From Ceratodon purpureus (Eukaryota; Streptophyta; Bryopsida; Pseudoditrichales; Ditrichaceae), in contig CM026427.1 of NCBI GenBank assembly GCA_014871385.1, positions 3,034,068-3,098,067 of the forward strand: 64,000 bases of DNA, read 5' to 3'. The position numbers and the translations under genes are program-made. Shown in pieces: positions 1-16,400 of this stretch. Below the pieces are notes generated by a model. That model saw nothing but the letters and a program-made list of their open reading frames with translations. It was not told where the DNA came from and searched no databases. Position 1 is the first letter of the stretch, and each line of letters opens with the position of its first letter.

Positions 1-200
1 TTTGGTTGCCAATTTTCTAATTTTCGATGGCATTTTCTTAATTTTGGAACTTATTTTCTGGATTTTGGGTTTGGTTTTTCAAATTCAGGATCTTATTTAC
101 TTTGTAATTTTGGTTTCTATTTCCCTAATTTTAAATGCCCTTTTCGGATTTTGATCCATATATCCTAATTTTGGATCTCGTTTCTAATTTTAGATAGTGT
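1..200. repeat. AT-rich low-complexity tract
   Basis: This stretch is made of many degenerate copies of a short unit resembling CCTAATTTTGGAT, in which TTTTGG and AATTTT recur about every 20-30 bases. It has no open frame of note. It lies just upstream of the presumed RLK1 promoter and may be a decayed minisatellite. No function can be inferred. Confidence 0.5.
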
Positions 201-201
201 T

Positions 202-210
202 TATATATTA
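202..210 (+). promoter_or_regulatory. Candidate TATA box of RLK1
   Basis: A TATATATTA stretch lies about 465 bases upstream of the RLK1 start codon. It is followed at 215-228 by GCAGTGTCGGTAAG, which resembles a 17-base motif upstream of RLK3 (50483-50499) and RLK2 (40731-40747). The similarity supports, but does not prove, a shared promoter or 5' leader. No transcript data are available. Confidence 0.3.
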
Positions 211-673
211 TCACGCAGTGTCGGTAAGATGGAAAGTACAGACACGTACTGACAGACAGTCCACAGTCGGCCTCCGGAACGCGTTGATGGGTCACTTTGA
301 CTGCGTTCAGTCACGAGCTGCCTTCCCTTCTTTTCAATCAGCCCACACTGTACCACGGTGTGACATCGGCCGACCTTGAATCTGAGAGCTCGGAGTCTCG
401 GACCCCACTTCTGCCACTCTGAATCTCACTCACAGTTGCAGTCAACACAACTTCCGAGTGGAGTTGCAACATCAGTAGTCTAGATGAGCTCCATTTCGAT
501 TCTGCAAATTATGGAAACTTGGGCGACTAGATGTTACTGCACTTGGAAACTGTTTCTGACGCTCGATCTGTTTGAGTACTTGTTGGTTTCTGGAGCTAGA
601 TTGTAGCGGTTTGTGAGCTAGGTCATGCCCTACTGAACGTGACTGAAGCGAAGGACTGGCGAGGATTGGTACT

Positions 674-6775
<6,102 letters not shown>

Positions 6776-7503
6776 AGGGTGGCGACTATTTTCGATAGTG
6801 AATGGAAGATTTATTTATTTCAAGGGGACAAAATGTACTTCTTAAGGATTACTCGAGTAGAAGAACTGAACGTGTATTCACTGATTTGTATACATAATGT
6901 ATCATATATTAAAATTTAGATATAATGTTTGCAATGATAAGCCTTGGGGCCTCCTTCCATGTGGAGCTGGCCCAATTCTCGAAAGCAGCGAAGTACCGAT
7001 TGCAGAGTTGTGAAAGAGCTTCCGTGTGACTTCGGTGCAACAGAATTTTCTTCGAATGTCAGTCACGTGGGTGGAAGAGGCAGTCCAGAGTCTCCCTTTG
7101 CTGATTCGGTAGACAGGCCAGTTGAACTTTGGACTTCATCATTTTGTCATATTCCTCCTTCTAACAACACCAATTCCTAATGGAAGTCATTCCTTAAATG
7201 TCAATGGGTTGCGGAGAGTTGCAAAGTTTTCTTTCCACACGGTTTTGAAAGTTTTCTTTACACAGTTTTCTTTACATATTCATCTGTTCCTGCGAGCCTT
7301 ATGGCATTCATCTGTTTCTGCCCGTGATGGATGATTCATACAGCAGTCTGTGAGGTGGACTTGCCATTCTTCTTCTTCTTCCATCTTGCTTCAAGTGGCG
7401 GTCCAAATTTCTCAGTTACTAACATCATAGCCTTGGTACATTGTGGCAAATGAGTCCTTGTGTTCTCGAATGTTCAAGTTCATTGCTTGGAAGTAAGCGT
7501 TAG
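6776..7503. other. Intergenic, RLK1 3' flank
   Basis: This is the 3' untranslated and downstream region of RLK1. It is AT-rich directly after the stop, then of mixed composition. Short open frames around 6944-7334 have no recognisable domain and no paralogue at RLK2 or RLK3. Nothing else is seen before the TTAA at 7504. Confidence 0.5.
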
Positions 7504-8427
7504 TTAACCCCTAAGAATCCAAGAAAACCAAAATGGCTTTTTGAAATTTCGGGTAGCCTAGATGGAAGGGTTAAAAGTAAAAAAATTGCCTAAGATTTTT
7601 ACTGGATGCTCCCTATACTGCAAGATGTATGTAGTAAAATTCGCAAAGCCAAATTCTAATTTCAAAACCTTCATCTAGAAATTTTAGGTTTCAAGTCTAA
7701 AAAGAACAATTTAAAATTAGGTTTTTTTTTCTTGAAATATGTTCATAATTAATCGATACTCAAATTCAAAAGAGACCCAAGTCAAAAAATATACCAATTT
7801 TACAAGGGCAGCGTCCAAAAATTGCAAAGGTAAGTTTCAATGTTTTAGTAATTTTTGAATTATTTCTTTGAAAATTTGTCAAAATTTGAGGTTTTGGAAT
7901 TTTTCAAAAATAATCCCACTCAAAAATCACAAACTCATATATGCAGCTAATCGCTATTTACTTTTTTCTAAAACAAATATATACGTAACGTCATGCATGT
8001 TTTACTATATTATTGTTTTCGGACTTGCTTCTAGAAAATAATTTGCATGAAGGTCAAAAAAAAGAATGAGTCCCTCAAATTTTGCATGGATGTACCCAAC
8101 TTGATTACCTACATGGAAAAAATATGAGCAAAATGTTTGGGGTAACAATCTTCAACTCCCCGTTTGCACCATGGAGACAATGCCTATCGAGCAAGGCCTA
8201 AAAAAACTTTTAAGCAAACTTTGGATGTTATGATCTCGCAAATGATAAACATCCAACAGTCAATTTTTTAAAGAGTAACTTAAAATAGACTTATATACAA
8301 GATCTCACAGTTGAAAGTCATAAATAAACATATAAAATTGGTACATACCCTTAGGAGTACATAGAGGTAGAAAATCGCAATTTTGAGGTTTCAAGCTCTC
8401 AAAAACGCTTGGATTTTTAGGGGTTAA
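7504..8427 (+). mobile_element. piggyBac-type MITE, copy A (924 bp)
   Basis: Non-autonomous element bounded by TTAA at 7504-7507 and 8424-8427. The inverted ends read CCCCTAAGAATCCAAG on the left and, reverse-complemented, CCCCTAAAAATCCAAG on the right. TTAA target sites and termini beginning CCC are the hallmark of the piggyBac superfamily. It has no coding capacity. Its whole length matches, in inverse orientation, the element at 15070-16005. Its right TTAA is also the left TTAA of the coding piggyBac at 8424-13882. Confidence 0.85.
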
Positions 8428-9513
8428 CCCCTGAAGGACAATCTTCCACATTTGGGCTTTTTTTGATTTTGGGCATGTACCTGCGACTTCAATTTAAGTC
8501 ATGATTTTTTGAAATTTTTATTGAAAGTGTGCCGTTTCACGGGCTTCGTGTCAGTATTTTTATTTTTTTATTCCGACACCGGGAGTGAAAGTTATGAGAC
8601 TCTGAATGGCAAATGCTACTCCAAGGGCAGCTGGGGCAGCTCCTTCACCCAATCAGTGGGAGGGGCGGTCTTGACTTTTGAGGGGGCATCGGATCCAAAT
8701 TCCAAGGTTGAATGTAGGGGCAGTGGCTAAATGATGGTGAAGGGTGGCGTGGCAACAACTGTTCACAGTGGGGTCGGGAGGGGGAAGGGGCGGGGACGAG
8801 AAGGAGAAAGCGGGGTCGTGGGGAGAGGGCCGGGTCAGAGGAAGGGGGTCGGGGTCGGAGATGTAGTCGCCAACGGGTCGGGGAGGAGAGGAAAGGGTCG
8901 GGTCAGGGAGGGGAAGGTCGGGTCGGAGGGAGGGGGTCGGGTCGGGTCGGGATGGGAGGGCCGGGCAGAGAAGGGAGGACGGGGTCGTGGAAGGGAGGGG
9001 AGATGTCGGGCCGAGGGAGTCCAGTCAGGGGTTGGGGGTCGGGGTTGGGGTCGGGGTCTGTCTGTCGTGTCTGCGGGCTGTGGACTCACTGCTGTGGGCT
9101 GAGTCCACAGTGTGCAATTAATTTTTAGCATCCAACAACCATTACAAGAAATTGAGACTTCAGAATCCTATGTAATTCTTGGTGCATTGGATTTGGAGAG
9201 TGGGGGAATCATATTGAATGCAACATTCTCCTCTTCCAAATCAAGTATAACACAACAAGAAAACAAACCCTCTTCAAAGATGACATTAGTGTAGAATTGA
9301 TTGGAATGTCTACCAAGTCAATTCTCTAATGCTACTTGCAACCACAAGGAATAATTGAGATGCTCTACAACAAGGTATTTGATCTATGTGCACTAATATA
9401 AAGACTCCTTAGGTATTGAACTCCCCACATTCTCCACAATTTCATGTATTCTTGAGAATTTTCCTCCAACAATTGCAATTCCATTTCACTATCATTTCTT
9501 CAACTCTTTAGAC
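8428..9513. other. piggyBac 5' non-coding region with G-rich tract
   Basis: The stretch between the left terminus and the transposase holds a G-rich, strongly strand-biased array at about 8766-9060 built from GGGTCGGG-like units. This is followed by AT-rich sequence that probably contains the transposase promoter. Open frames across the G-rich array are compositional artefacts. Confidence 0.55.
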
Positions 9514-12500
9514 ATGCCAAGGAAGAGTAGTACATCATGGAGGGGGAAGGAGGTGAGACACATGAAGCATTTATGATGTTGTAGTTGTTATCTTCATTGA
9601 TAAGACTAACTATGAGTTTCCTCTTTACCTTACTAACACTCTTCATTGCTGAAATTTGCAGGAGAGCTTCTTAGAAGCCCCACGTCGTAGCTCAAGATTG
9701 CACTCTAAGGAGTTAGCATCAACATCTACTCCTCCTCCCCCATCACCACCTTCACCCCTCCCTCCACCTCTTCCTACACCTCCTCTTCCTACACCTCCTC
9801 CACCAACTAATCCTATGCCTGCAGATTTCAATGAAGACATCCACACATTATTAGAGGCAGTAATAGGAGAGTACAATCCGGATTTCTTTGATAGTCAAGA
9901 AATTTTGCAAAATGGAGGAAGAGAAAGTTCATGTGAGGAACCAAGTGAAGATAGTTTTGATGAGGGAGTCTATGCATTTGATGAAGACAGAACACTTGAG
10001 GAAGTATGGTGGCCCGAAGAAGCAACCTATGACATCAACAAATTTAATGCGAAATCAAGAAAAAAACATCACAGGAGGCAAGAGACGCTGCATGGAGAGA
10101 GGAGGCAAGCTGCGGGGGAGAGGAGCAAAGCCACGGGTGAAGGCGGGGAGAGGGGCGGGAGGGACAGTGGCGAGGGGAGCCGTTGGAGGGAACCGGGCGG
10201 GAGCGGGGGAGATGGAGATGGGAACGGGATGGACGAGGGAACGCAGGCGGGGAACGCAGTGGTGGAGGAAGGGTCGGGCAGTGGAGGGTCGGGATGGGGG
10301 GTGGGCGGGAGTTTCAGAGAAGGCGGGGTCGGGGAGAGCGGAGTGGGTGGTGAGGGGGAAGAGGTACTGGAGGGTGGGGTCGGGGAGGGCAGGGTGGATG
10401 GTTTCGGGGAAGAGGGAGTGGAAGGTGGGGTCGGGGAGGAAGGGGACGGGGTTGGGGAGGGTGAGAACGGGGTTGGAGAGAGAGGTAACCAGGCTGGGAG
10501 CGGGGTCGGATGGGGTGGGGACTTCGGGGACAGGAGGGGAGAGTTGGGGGGCATGGTCCAGCGGAATAGAGAAGAGGGGATTGGGGGAGGGGGGTATGGG
10601 GAAGGGACAGTAAGGGGTTTCGAAACTGTGGCAGTGGGGGAAAGAGGAGACAGCAGGTTTGGGGTGGGAAGTACTAGAGAGGATTTAGTAAGAGAGGATT
10701 TGGGGAATTTTGAGGGTGGGGAATTTGACTATGATGGAGAAGTTGAGGGTGAAACGCGTATACGGAGACGGGCACGAGATCATAATGATGACAATACAAT
10801 TCATATGCGGCAAAGGCGTAGAGGTAATATTATCGATTTGCCCACCCTTGATAGTGGAAGTGACAATTCCGAGGATGAGGAAGATTTTAGTGAAGATGAA
10901 GGTAGGGACGACGCATTGGAAGACCATGATAGTGTAAAATATATATACCGCGATGAAACATGGAGCAAAACAAATTTTACGTATGATCCAATTCCTATGC
11001 AATTTACCGGGGTTTCAATGTCAAATGTTTTTTGGAGGATGTTTCCTACAATGTTGCAATTGTTCGGGTTGTTTTGGACCCATACTATATTGCGAGACAT
11101 TGTGAGAGAAACCAACCGCTATGCTACGGCGGTCGATGCTCTAGGAAATACTATGGGAGGAGAAGATTGGAAGGAATTTACCGTGGGAGAATTGAAGGCC
11201 TTTATGGCAATTTGGTTGTAGATGGGAATGAAGCGTCAACCAAATATCAAATCATATTGGCATAAAAGGGGTTCAATTTTTCATTGTTCCATTATATCTA
11301 GCATCATGACACGTTCCCGATTTATGGACTTGACTAGATGTTTGCACATTACAAACCCGGCAACATATGTCCGTGACAAAGATTTACCGGGTTATGATAA
11401 ATTGGGGCAAGTGAGGTGGTTGATAGAATCCATTAGGGATAATTGTAGAACTTCGTGGAATTTAGGAAAGTATTGCACGATCGACGAGATGATGATACGT
11501 TACAAGGGGTCTTATTGTCCGTTGCGGCAGTACATGCCTCAGAAACCACAAAAATGGGGCATAAAGGTGTGGTGTTTGGCGTGCTCCACATCAAAGTATG
11601 TGTGGAATTTTTCAATTTATTGTGGAAAATCACAAGTTCAAGAAGAAGTAGGGAGAGTGGGTAGAGGTGAGCCGAAGTTGGCTCACAAAGTAGTTATGGA
11701 TCTTACAAGTGATATTGGCGGGAAGGGACATCTTATCACCATGGACAACTTTTTTACAAGTATTGGTCTTTTCAAGGATTTGTTTAGTAGAGCCATTTAT
11801 GCAACCAGCACAATGCGATCTAATCGCATAGGTTTGCCAATTGCTTTTAGGAACCCGAAGATGTATAAGAAGAAAGATCAAGGGTGGATGGATTGGAGAA
11901 TGCACGCATCTAGGTCGATTTCTACGGTAATATGGAAAGACAAGAAACCGGTACTACTTCTTTCTACTCATGCTCAGCCGACTACAGCTCCATGTATGCC
12001 TATTGAAACAGTACCGCGACGGAATGGAGCTACTCGCGATAACATTCCTACGTCTCCAATGCATCTTGAGTACACCACTCACATGCGCGGAGTTGATGTG
12101 GCGGACCAACTTCAAGCTTCCTATTGCACACAAAATCGATCGCACAAGTGGTGGCATCGGGTTTTCTTTTTTTTACTTGACATGACGGTGGTGAATATGT
12201 TTTTGGTGTATCTTGACAAATGCAAGGGTTGTACTCCAATTCGTAGACCTATGACGCATTTGCAATTTAGAACCGAATTATGTGAGGCTTTATTGCGAAA
12301 TTGGATTGGACGGGAATGCGATGACATTGATGCGGCCCCTCGTGGTAGGGGTTTATGTTATCCGGTGTACTCGAGGAAGAGAAATCCTTGTGTGGTTTGC
12401 AACAAAGAGAAGACTAACTCAGGAAAGAGGCCACATTACTATTGCGGGTCGTGCGGTAACCAATATATGTGTGTTACCAATGGTACATGTTTCCAAAAGT

Positions 12501-12562
12501 ATCATGAAGAACTCCGACGGCGAAGGATTGATAATGTAAGTGAATTACTTCTCATTTTCTAA
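9514..12562 (+). pseudogene. piggyBac transposase, one in-frame stop
   Basis: DDE transposase of the piggyBac (DDE_Tnp_1_7) family. The best start is the ATG at 9514. A 39-base exon (9514-9552) joins in frame, through GT-AG sites, to exon 2 from 9662; without this splice the long frame has no ATG at its beginning. Exon 2 first encodes Ser/Arg- and Pro-rich sequence, an acidic segment and a Gly/Glu-rich low-complexity stretch (about 10060-10640). The transposase core follows, with IDEMM (Asp at about 11483), TMDNFF (about 11743) and RGVDVADQ (12095), the expected catalytic aspartates. The C terminus has a CxxC...CGSC...C...C zinc-binding domain with FQKYH (about 12388-12510), typical of the family. 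A single TAG at 11219-11221 interrupts an otherwise continuous frame. A GTAAGT at about 12536 may mark a further 3' splice. Confidence 0.85.
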
Positions 12563-13878
12563 ATTTTAGGAAACTTTGTAAAGTGTAAAAAAAATTCTCT
12601 AAATCTATAATGGTTGGAATTTGCCTCATTTTATTTGTGAAGTGTCATACAACCCTATAATTTAGTAATGAATTATGTAAGGTGTATACCCCGAATCTCC
12701 ATAATAATAAATTCATAAATTTGAAGTATTCAAAAAAATTGATGCAATGTGCTTCTAATTTTTAAAACACTCAATGTAGTAGAGAAGGGGTAGCCATAGG
12801 AAAATGGTGTTTTTTGGGGTGCTCACTGCCAAAGCTTATGCAACAGAGACGGAATTAGGCTCCCTTGTGGGAGGGAGTACCGCATTAGGAGGCTCCATGC
12901 ATTTAGGGGGTGTCGGAATAAGGAGGTGTGAAGGAGGGGAGGAGGTTTATGCCATGGGAAGGCGGGGCCATTGGGAGCGGCGGGGAGCCCGAGGGCGGTC
13001 ACTGCTGCGAGGGCGGAGGAGTCCACTGCTGGAGCGGGTCGGGGGAAAACTCCGAGGAAGGGAGGTTGGAGTCGGGGATCGGGGTCGGGGTGGCCTGGGT
13101 GGGAAGGGGTGGGAGGGCCGGGCAGGGTCGGGGGTCGGGGAGGGCGGGGGAGAGGACTGTCAGGGGCCGGGAGCATCTGGGTGGAGTCGGGATGGGGAGG
13201 ATGAGGGGGAGGGGGGGAGAGAGGGTGGGAGTCGGGATGTTTAGAGGGCAGGGACGGGTTGGGGATGAAATCCAACCCCTCTACCCCCTGCCCCTTCCAA
13301 TTTTCTTTGAAATTCAGTAAAGTTTCATTTTGAATCTTGATGTTTGTTTTTTTTTTTTTAATTTTTTTTTTCCCACTTGAAGTATAGAGTGTAACCGTGG
13401 TAATCACCGCTCAGATTTCCATTTTTTTGAAAATTGGATTTACTAGGATATTAGAAGCAAAAATGGTGCATGTGTTGCAAAATGCCCCATCATAGTTAGA
13501 AAAATTTATGATGTTGTTTATAGAAACTTTTTTTACATTTTTTTTTCGATGGACATGTACTTCACTATATGTACTTCATTATTTTCTAGAAGCACCAAAT
13601 TGTGAAGTGGCAAAATCTCACTCCACAAGCGGTCAACCCTTGCTCATTTGGTCGGGCATAGGCAAAAAAAAATTTCAAAGTTCCATCAAATGTTATAATC
13701 TTCTAATCCGTGCGGTCAAAAATCATGAAAAAAATGTGACTATTTCTAAACATTGTTTTCTCTAAGATCCTACCGTCAAAGTTCAAAAAAAATAGTTTAA
13801 AAAATTGAATTACCGTTCTTCTCAACAATGGCAGATTTCAAGATTTTTTGAACATAAATTGTCAAAGAACTTTAGGGG
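12563..13878. other. piggyBac 3' non-coding region
   Basis: AT-rich sequence contains a strongly G-rich segment at about 12900-13260, similar in style to the one at 8766-9060, then a homopolymer T region near 13345-13372. It ends at the CCCCTAAAG terminus. Frames across the G-rich segment carry no domain and are not called as genes. Confidence 0.5.
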
Positions 13879-13882
13879 TTAA

Positions 13883-15069
13883 ATTGGAATTTTGCTAATG
13901 CTAACTAGGGTTTTTGACAAGTATAAAAAGAGTAGGGCCTAAGAAAACTTGTCTATAGTAGTATTTTCATAAATTACATAGATTACTTAAAACGCCTTTC
14001 ATTCTCTGGAAACTATTGACTCGTGGTTTCGCAACTTTAGCAAGTTCCAAAACTCGCATAACATTATTGTAGTTGAAGCTGGGGGCATGCATGAAAATAT
14101 CTACTTTGTAGTTTATCTTACAAAAATATTGAAAGATGTAGTACACGTAACACGTACTTGCAGTACATCTATTGACCCTTATCTCAAGAGGTCTTTGATG
14201 TCATCTTAAAATATTGAGGCAGGTACATTGTGGTAAATTAGTAACGGTAACACAATATACCTTTCCATTTCCATTATCCATAGAAATAACACATCCATAC
14301 CCAGGATATGCTATGGATGTAAGACTAGTCACGTAAGAACTAGTCATACGTCTTGAATTGCCCCACTTATTCCTATGTCTATAGGCGGGTGCCTCTACGC
14401 TTCTTTTTATGGCAATTCCATTTCAAGTTTTAGGATGTGCGTCTCGATTTAACGGAGTTGAAAAATTAGCTCTTGGAAGTGGCATAGGTGCTGCGTTTTG
14501 GAATTGTCGGTGCGGAGACAAGAAACCACATTGTTAGAGTTGAAGACCTGCTTCTTCAAGGGCTAAAATTTCCTTCATGGTTAAGTTGGTACCCCTTTTC
14601 ATAGGCTATGTCACGGAAACAGATGGCTAGTCTACCACAAAAGATTTCTAAATAGGCATCATGTTTTGTCTTATAGGAAATTTAGACTCCTCATTCATAA
14701 TGAACACTACAATTTCAGCAATAGAAGATGTTCAATTCCAAAATGTCTAATTTGCATGACTATATAGATCAAAGTCAAGAATTGGACTACTTCCTTGTTA
14801 TATATGTGACGTGAAGAAAGTGACATTCTTATCTCATTGAATGCTTTGCATTCATGTTCTTCATGACTTTCATTTCAAACAATGATTTGTCCTTGGGGTG
14901 GATCACATGAAGGAAAAAGAAGAATCAAGTTTAATAGTGCTTAGGGGTTCTAGATCATGTAGAAGTAGAGGTAGGGTATGAAGGCAAAGTATTCATTTTG
15001 CAAATTCCAAGAATGTTAATGCCTAGAAGAGAGAGAGAAACTTTGGCCTTCGGAGGAAACCGACTTGAA
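13883..15069. other. No recognisable feature
   Basis: AT-rich intergenic sequence between the piggyBac right end and MITE copy B. I see no open frame of note, no inverted-repeat ends and no conserved motif. A TATAAAAAG at about 13922 could be a TATA box, but no gene follows it. Confidence 0.4.
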
Positions 15070-16005
15070 TTAACCCCTAAGTGCCCAAGCATGTTTTTGG
15101 TCTCAAAACCTTCAAAACAGTGATTTTTGACCACTTTGTAGAAACGACAATTTGAACCAATCAAATTTACTTTTTTTAGACATCCAGCCGTAAGATCTTT
15201 TATTGAACCTTCTTTAGAAGTACTGATAAAATTTTCAGCCGTTGGATGTTTACCATCTAAGAGATTATAATATTCAAAGTTGCCGCAAAACTTTTTTTGG
15301 GCATTAGCTGAATGACATGGTCAAAATGGTGCAAAAGGGGAGTTGAAGATTGTTACCCCAAACATTTTGCTCATATTTTTTTCCATGTCTGTAATCAAGT
15401 TGAGTACCTCCATGGAAAATTTGAGAGACTCATTCCTTTTTTTGGCTCTCATAAAAATTGTTTTCTAGAAGTAGGTCTGAAAACGTTGATATAGTAAAAC
15501 ATGCATGAAGTCACGTATATTTGGTTTTAGAAAAATCTGAATGGTGGTTAGGCGACTTTATAAGTTTTTGATTTTTGAGCTAAATTATTTTTAAAAAATT
15601 CCAAAATCTCAAATTTTGACGAATTTTGAAAGAAGTAATTCAAAAATTACTGAAAATATTGAAGCTTGTCTTTGTAATTTTTAGAGGCTGCCCTTGTAAA
15701 ATTGGTATGTTTTTTGACTTGGGTCTCTTTGGAATGTGAGTGGTGGTTTGGTTATGAACATATATCAAGATTTTTTTTTAAAAAAAGCCTAATTTTAAGC
15801 TGCCCGTTTTGGACTTGAAACCTAAAATTTCTAGATGGAGGTCTTAGAATTGGAATTTGGCTTTGCAAATTTTACCACATACACTTTGCATTATAGGGAG
15901 CATCCAGTAAAAATATTAGGCAAAAATATCAATTTTAACCCCTTTATCTAGACTGACCGAAACAACAAAAAGCCATTTCGGCTTTCCTAGGCACTTAGGG
16001 GTTAA
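15070..16005 (-). mobile_element. piggyBac-type MITE, copy B (936 bp)
   Basis: Bounded by TTAA at 15070-15073 and 16002-16005, with termini CCCCTAAGTGCCCAAGC (left) and CCCCTAAGTGCCTAGG (right, reverse-complemented). Read on the minus strand it aligns end to end with copy A at 7504-8427. The alignment includes long matching runs such as the segment ATGAGCAAAATGTTTGGGG and the segment around CTTCATGCATGTTTTAC. It has no coding capacity. With copy A it forms an inverted pair flanking the coding piggyBac. Confidence 0.85.
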
Positions 16006-16400
16006 GTGTATGTTCGATCCACCCTCAATCCAATGTCCGCAGGACAAAGGTATGGAAGTAAAGATCTACTCCCCCTTTCGAGAGTAGACACTTTAGTCAC
16101 AAGTAACCAGTAACAAAAAATCAGTAAAACGGATGTATAAGTTAGTTTGCAGTGAGAGTTTGAACGCCAAGCCACGAGCTCATTGTTGGTTGGAAATGAG
16201 CGTTTGTCTCATATAGCTGGTCCAGTTTGAACCCTGATGGACTTGTTTGAGCAGATGTGGGGGATGAAGTGGCTTGGTACTGCTAAGTGAGAAATCGCAT
16301 GCAGGAAATGTGTTGTGCCAATCAGCGGCCCACCTAGCGAGAAGTGACAAGAGACTTTGCACTCGTGTGCTAACATTCAAATAAAGTAGCTCTAGCTGTT
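16006..16400. other. Intergenic with a dispersed ~70 bp repeat
   Basis: Positions 16006-16075 match, inverted, the sequence at about 37396-37470, with a shared core around GATCTACTCC and CATACCTTTGTCC. This is probably a piece of an older repeat into which copy B inserted. The remainder shows nothing I can name. Confidence 0.4.

Larger units (their letters stand above)
8424..13882 (+). mobile_element. piggyBac transposon, near-complete (5.46 kb)
   Basis: Element bounded by TTAA at 8424-8427 and 13879-13882. The left end reads CCCCTGAAGGACAAT. The right end, reverse-complemented, reads CCCCTAAAGTTCTTTGACAAT, so the two share CCCCTRAAG and GACAAT with a 6-base offset. Inside lie a spliced transposase gene (9514-12562) and three very G-rich tracts (about 8766-9060, 10060-10640, 12900-13260). 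Coding content, termini and target duplication agree on the superfamily. One in-frame stop in the transposase suggests this copy is recently inactivated. The exact right boundary rests on the TTAA/CCCCT match alone. Confidence 0.8.

Noticed and set aside
8731-9131. Gly/Arg-rich and Pro-rich frames on both strands
   Set aside because: Both are produced by the same G-rich tandem array; composition alone keeps them open.
10069-10554. Long Pro/Ser-rich frame opposite the transposase
   Set aside because: Antisense shadow of the G-rich array; low complexity with no start context or domain.
12804-13407. Overlapping frames of 77-194 codons
   Set aside because: Same cause as above, in the third G-rich tract of the piggyBac; no domain.
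7504-16005. Single element with 930 bp terminal inverted repeats as the only reading
   Set aside because: Each flank copy has its own complete pair of TTAA ends, so separate MITE insertions are equally likely; kept as a hypothesis only.
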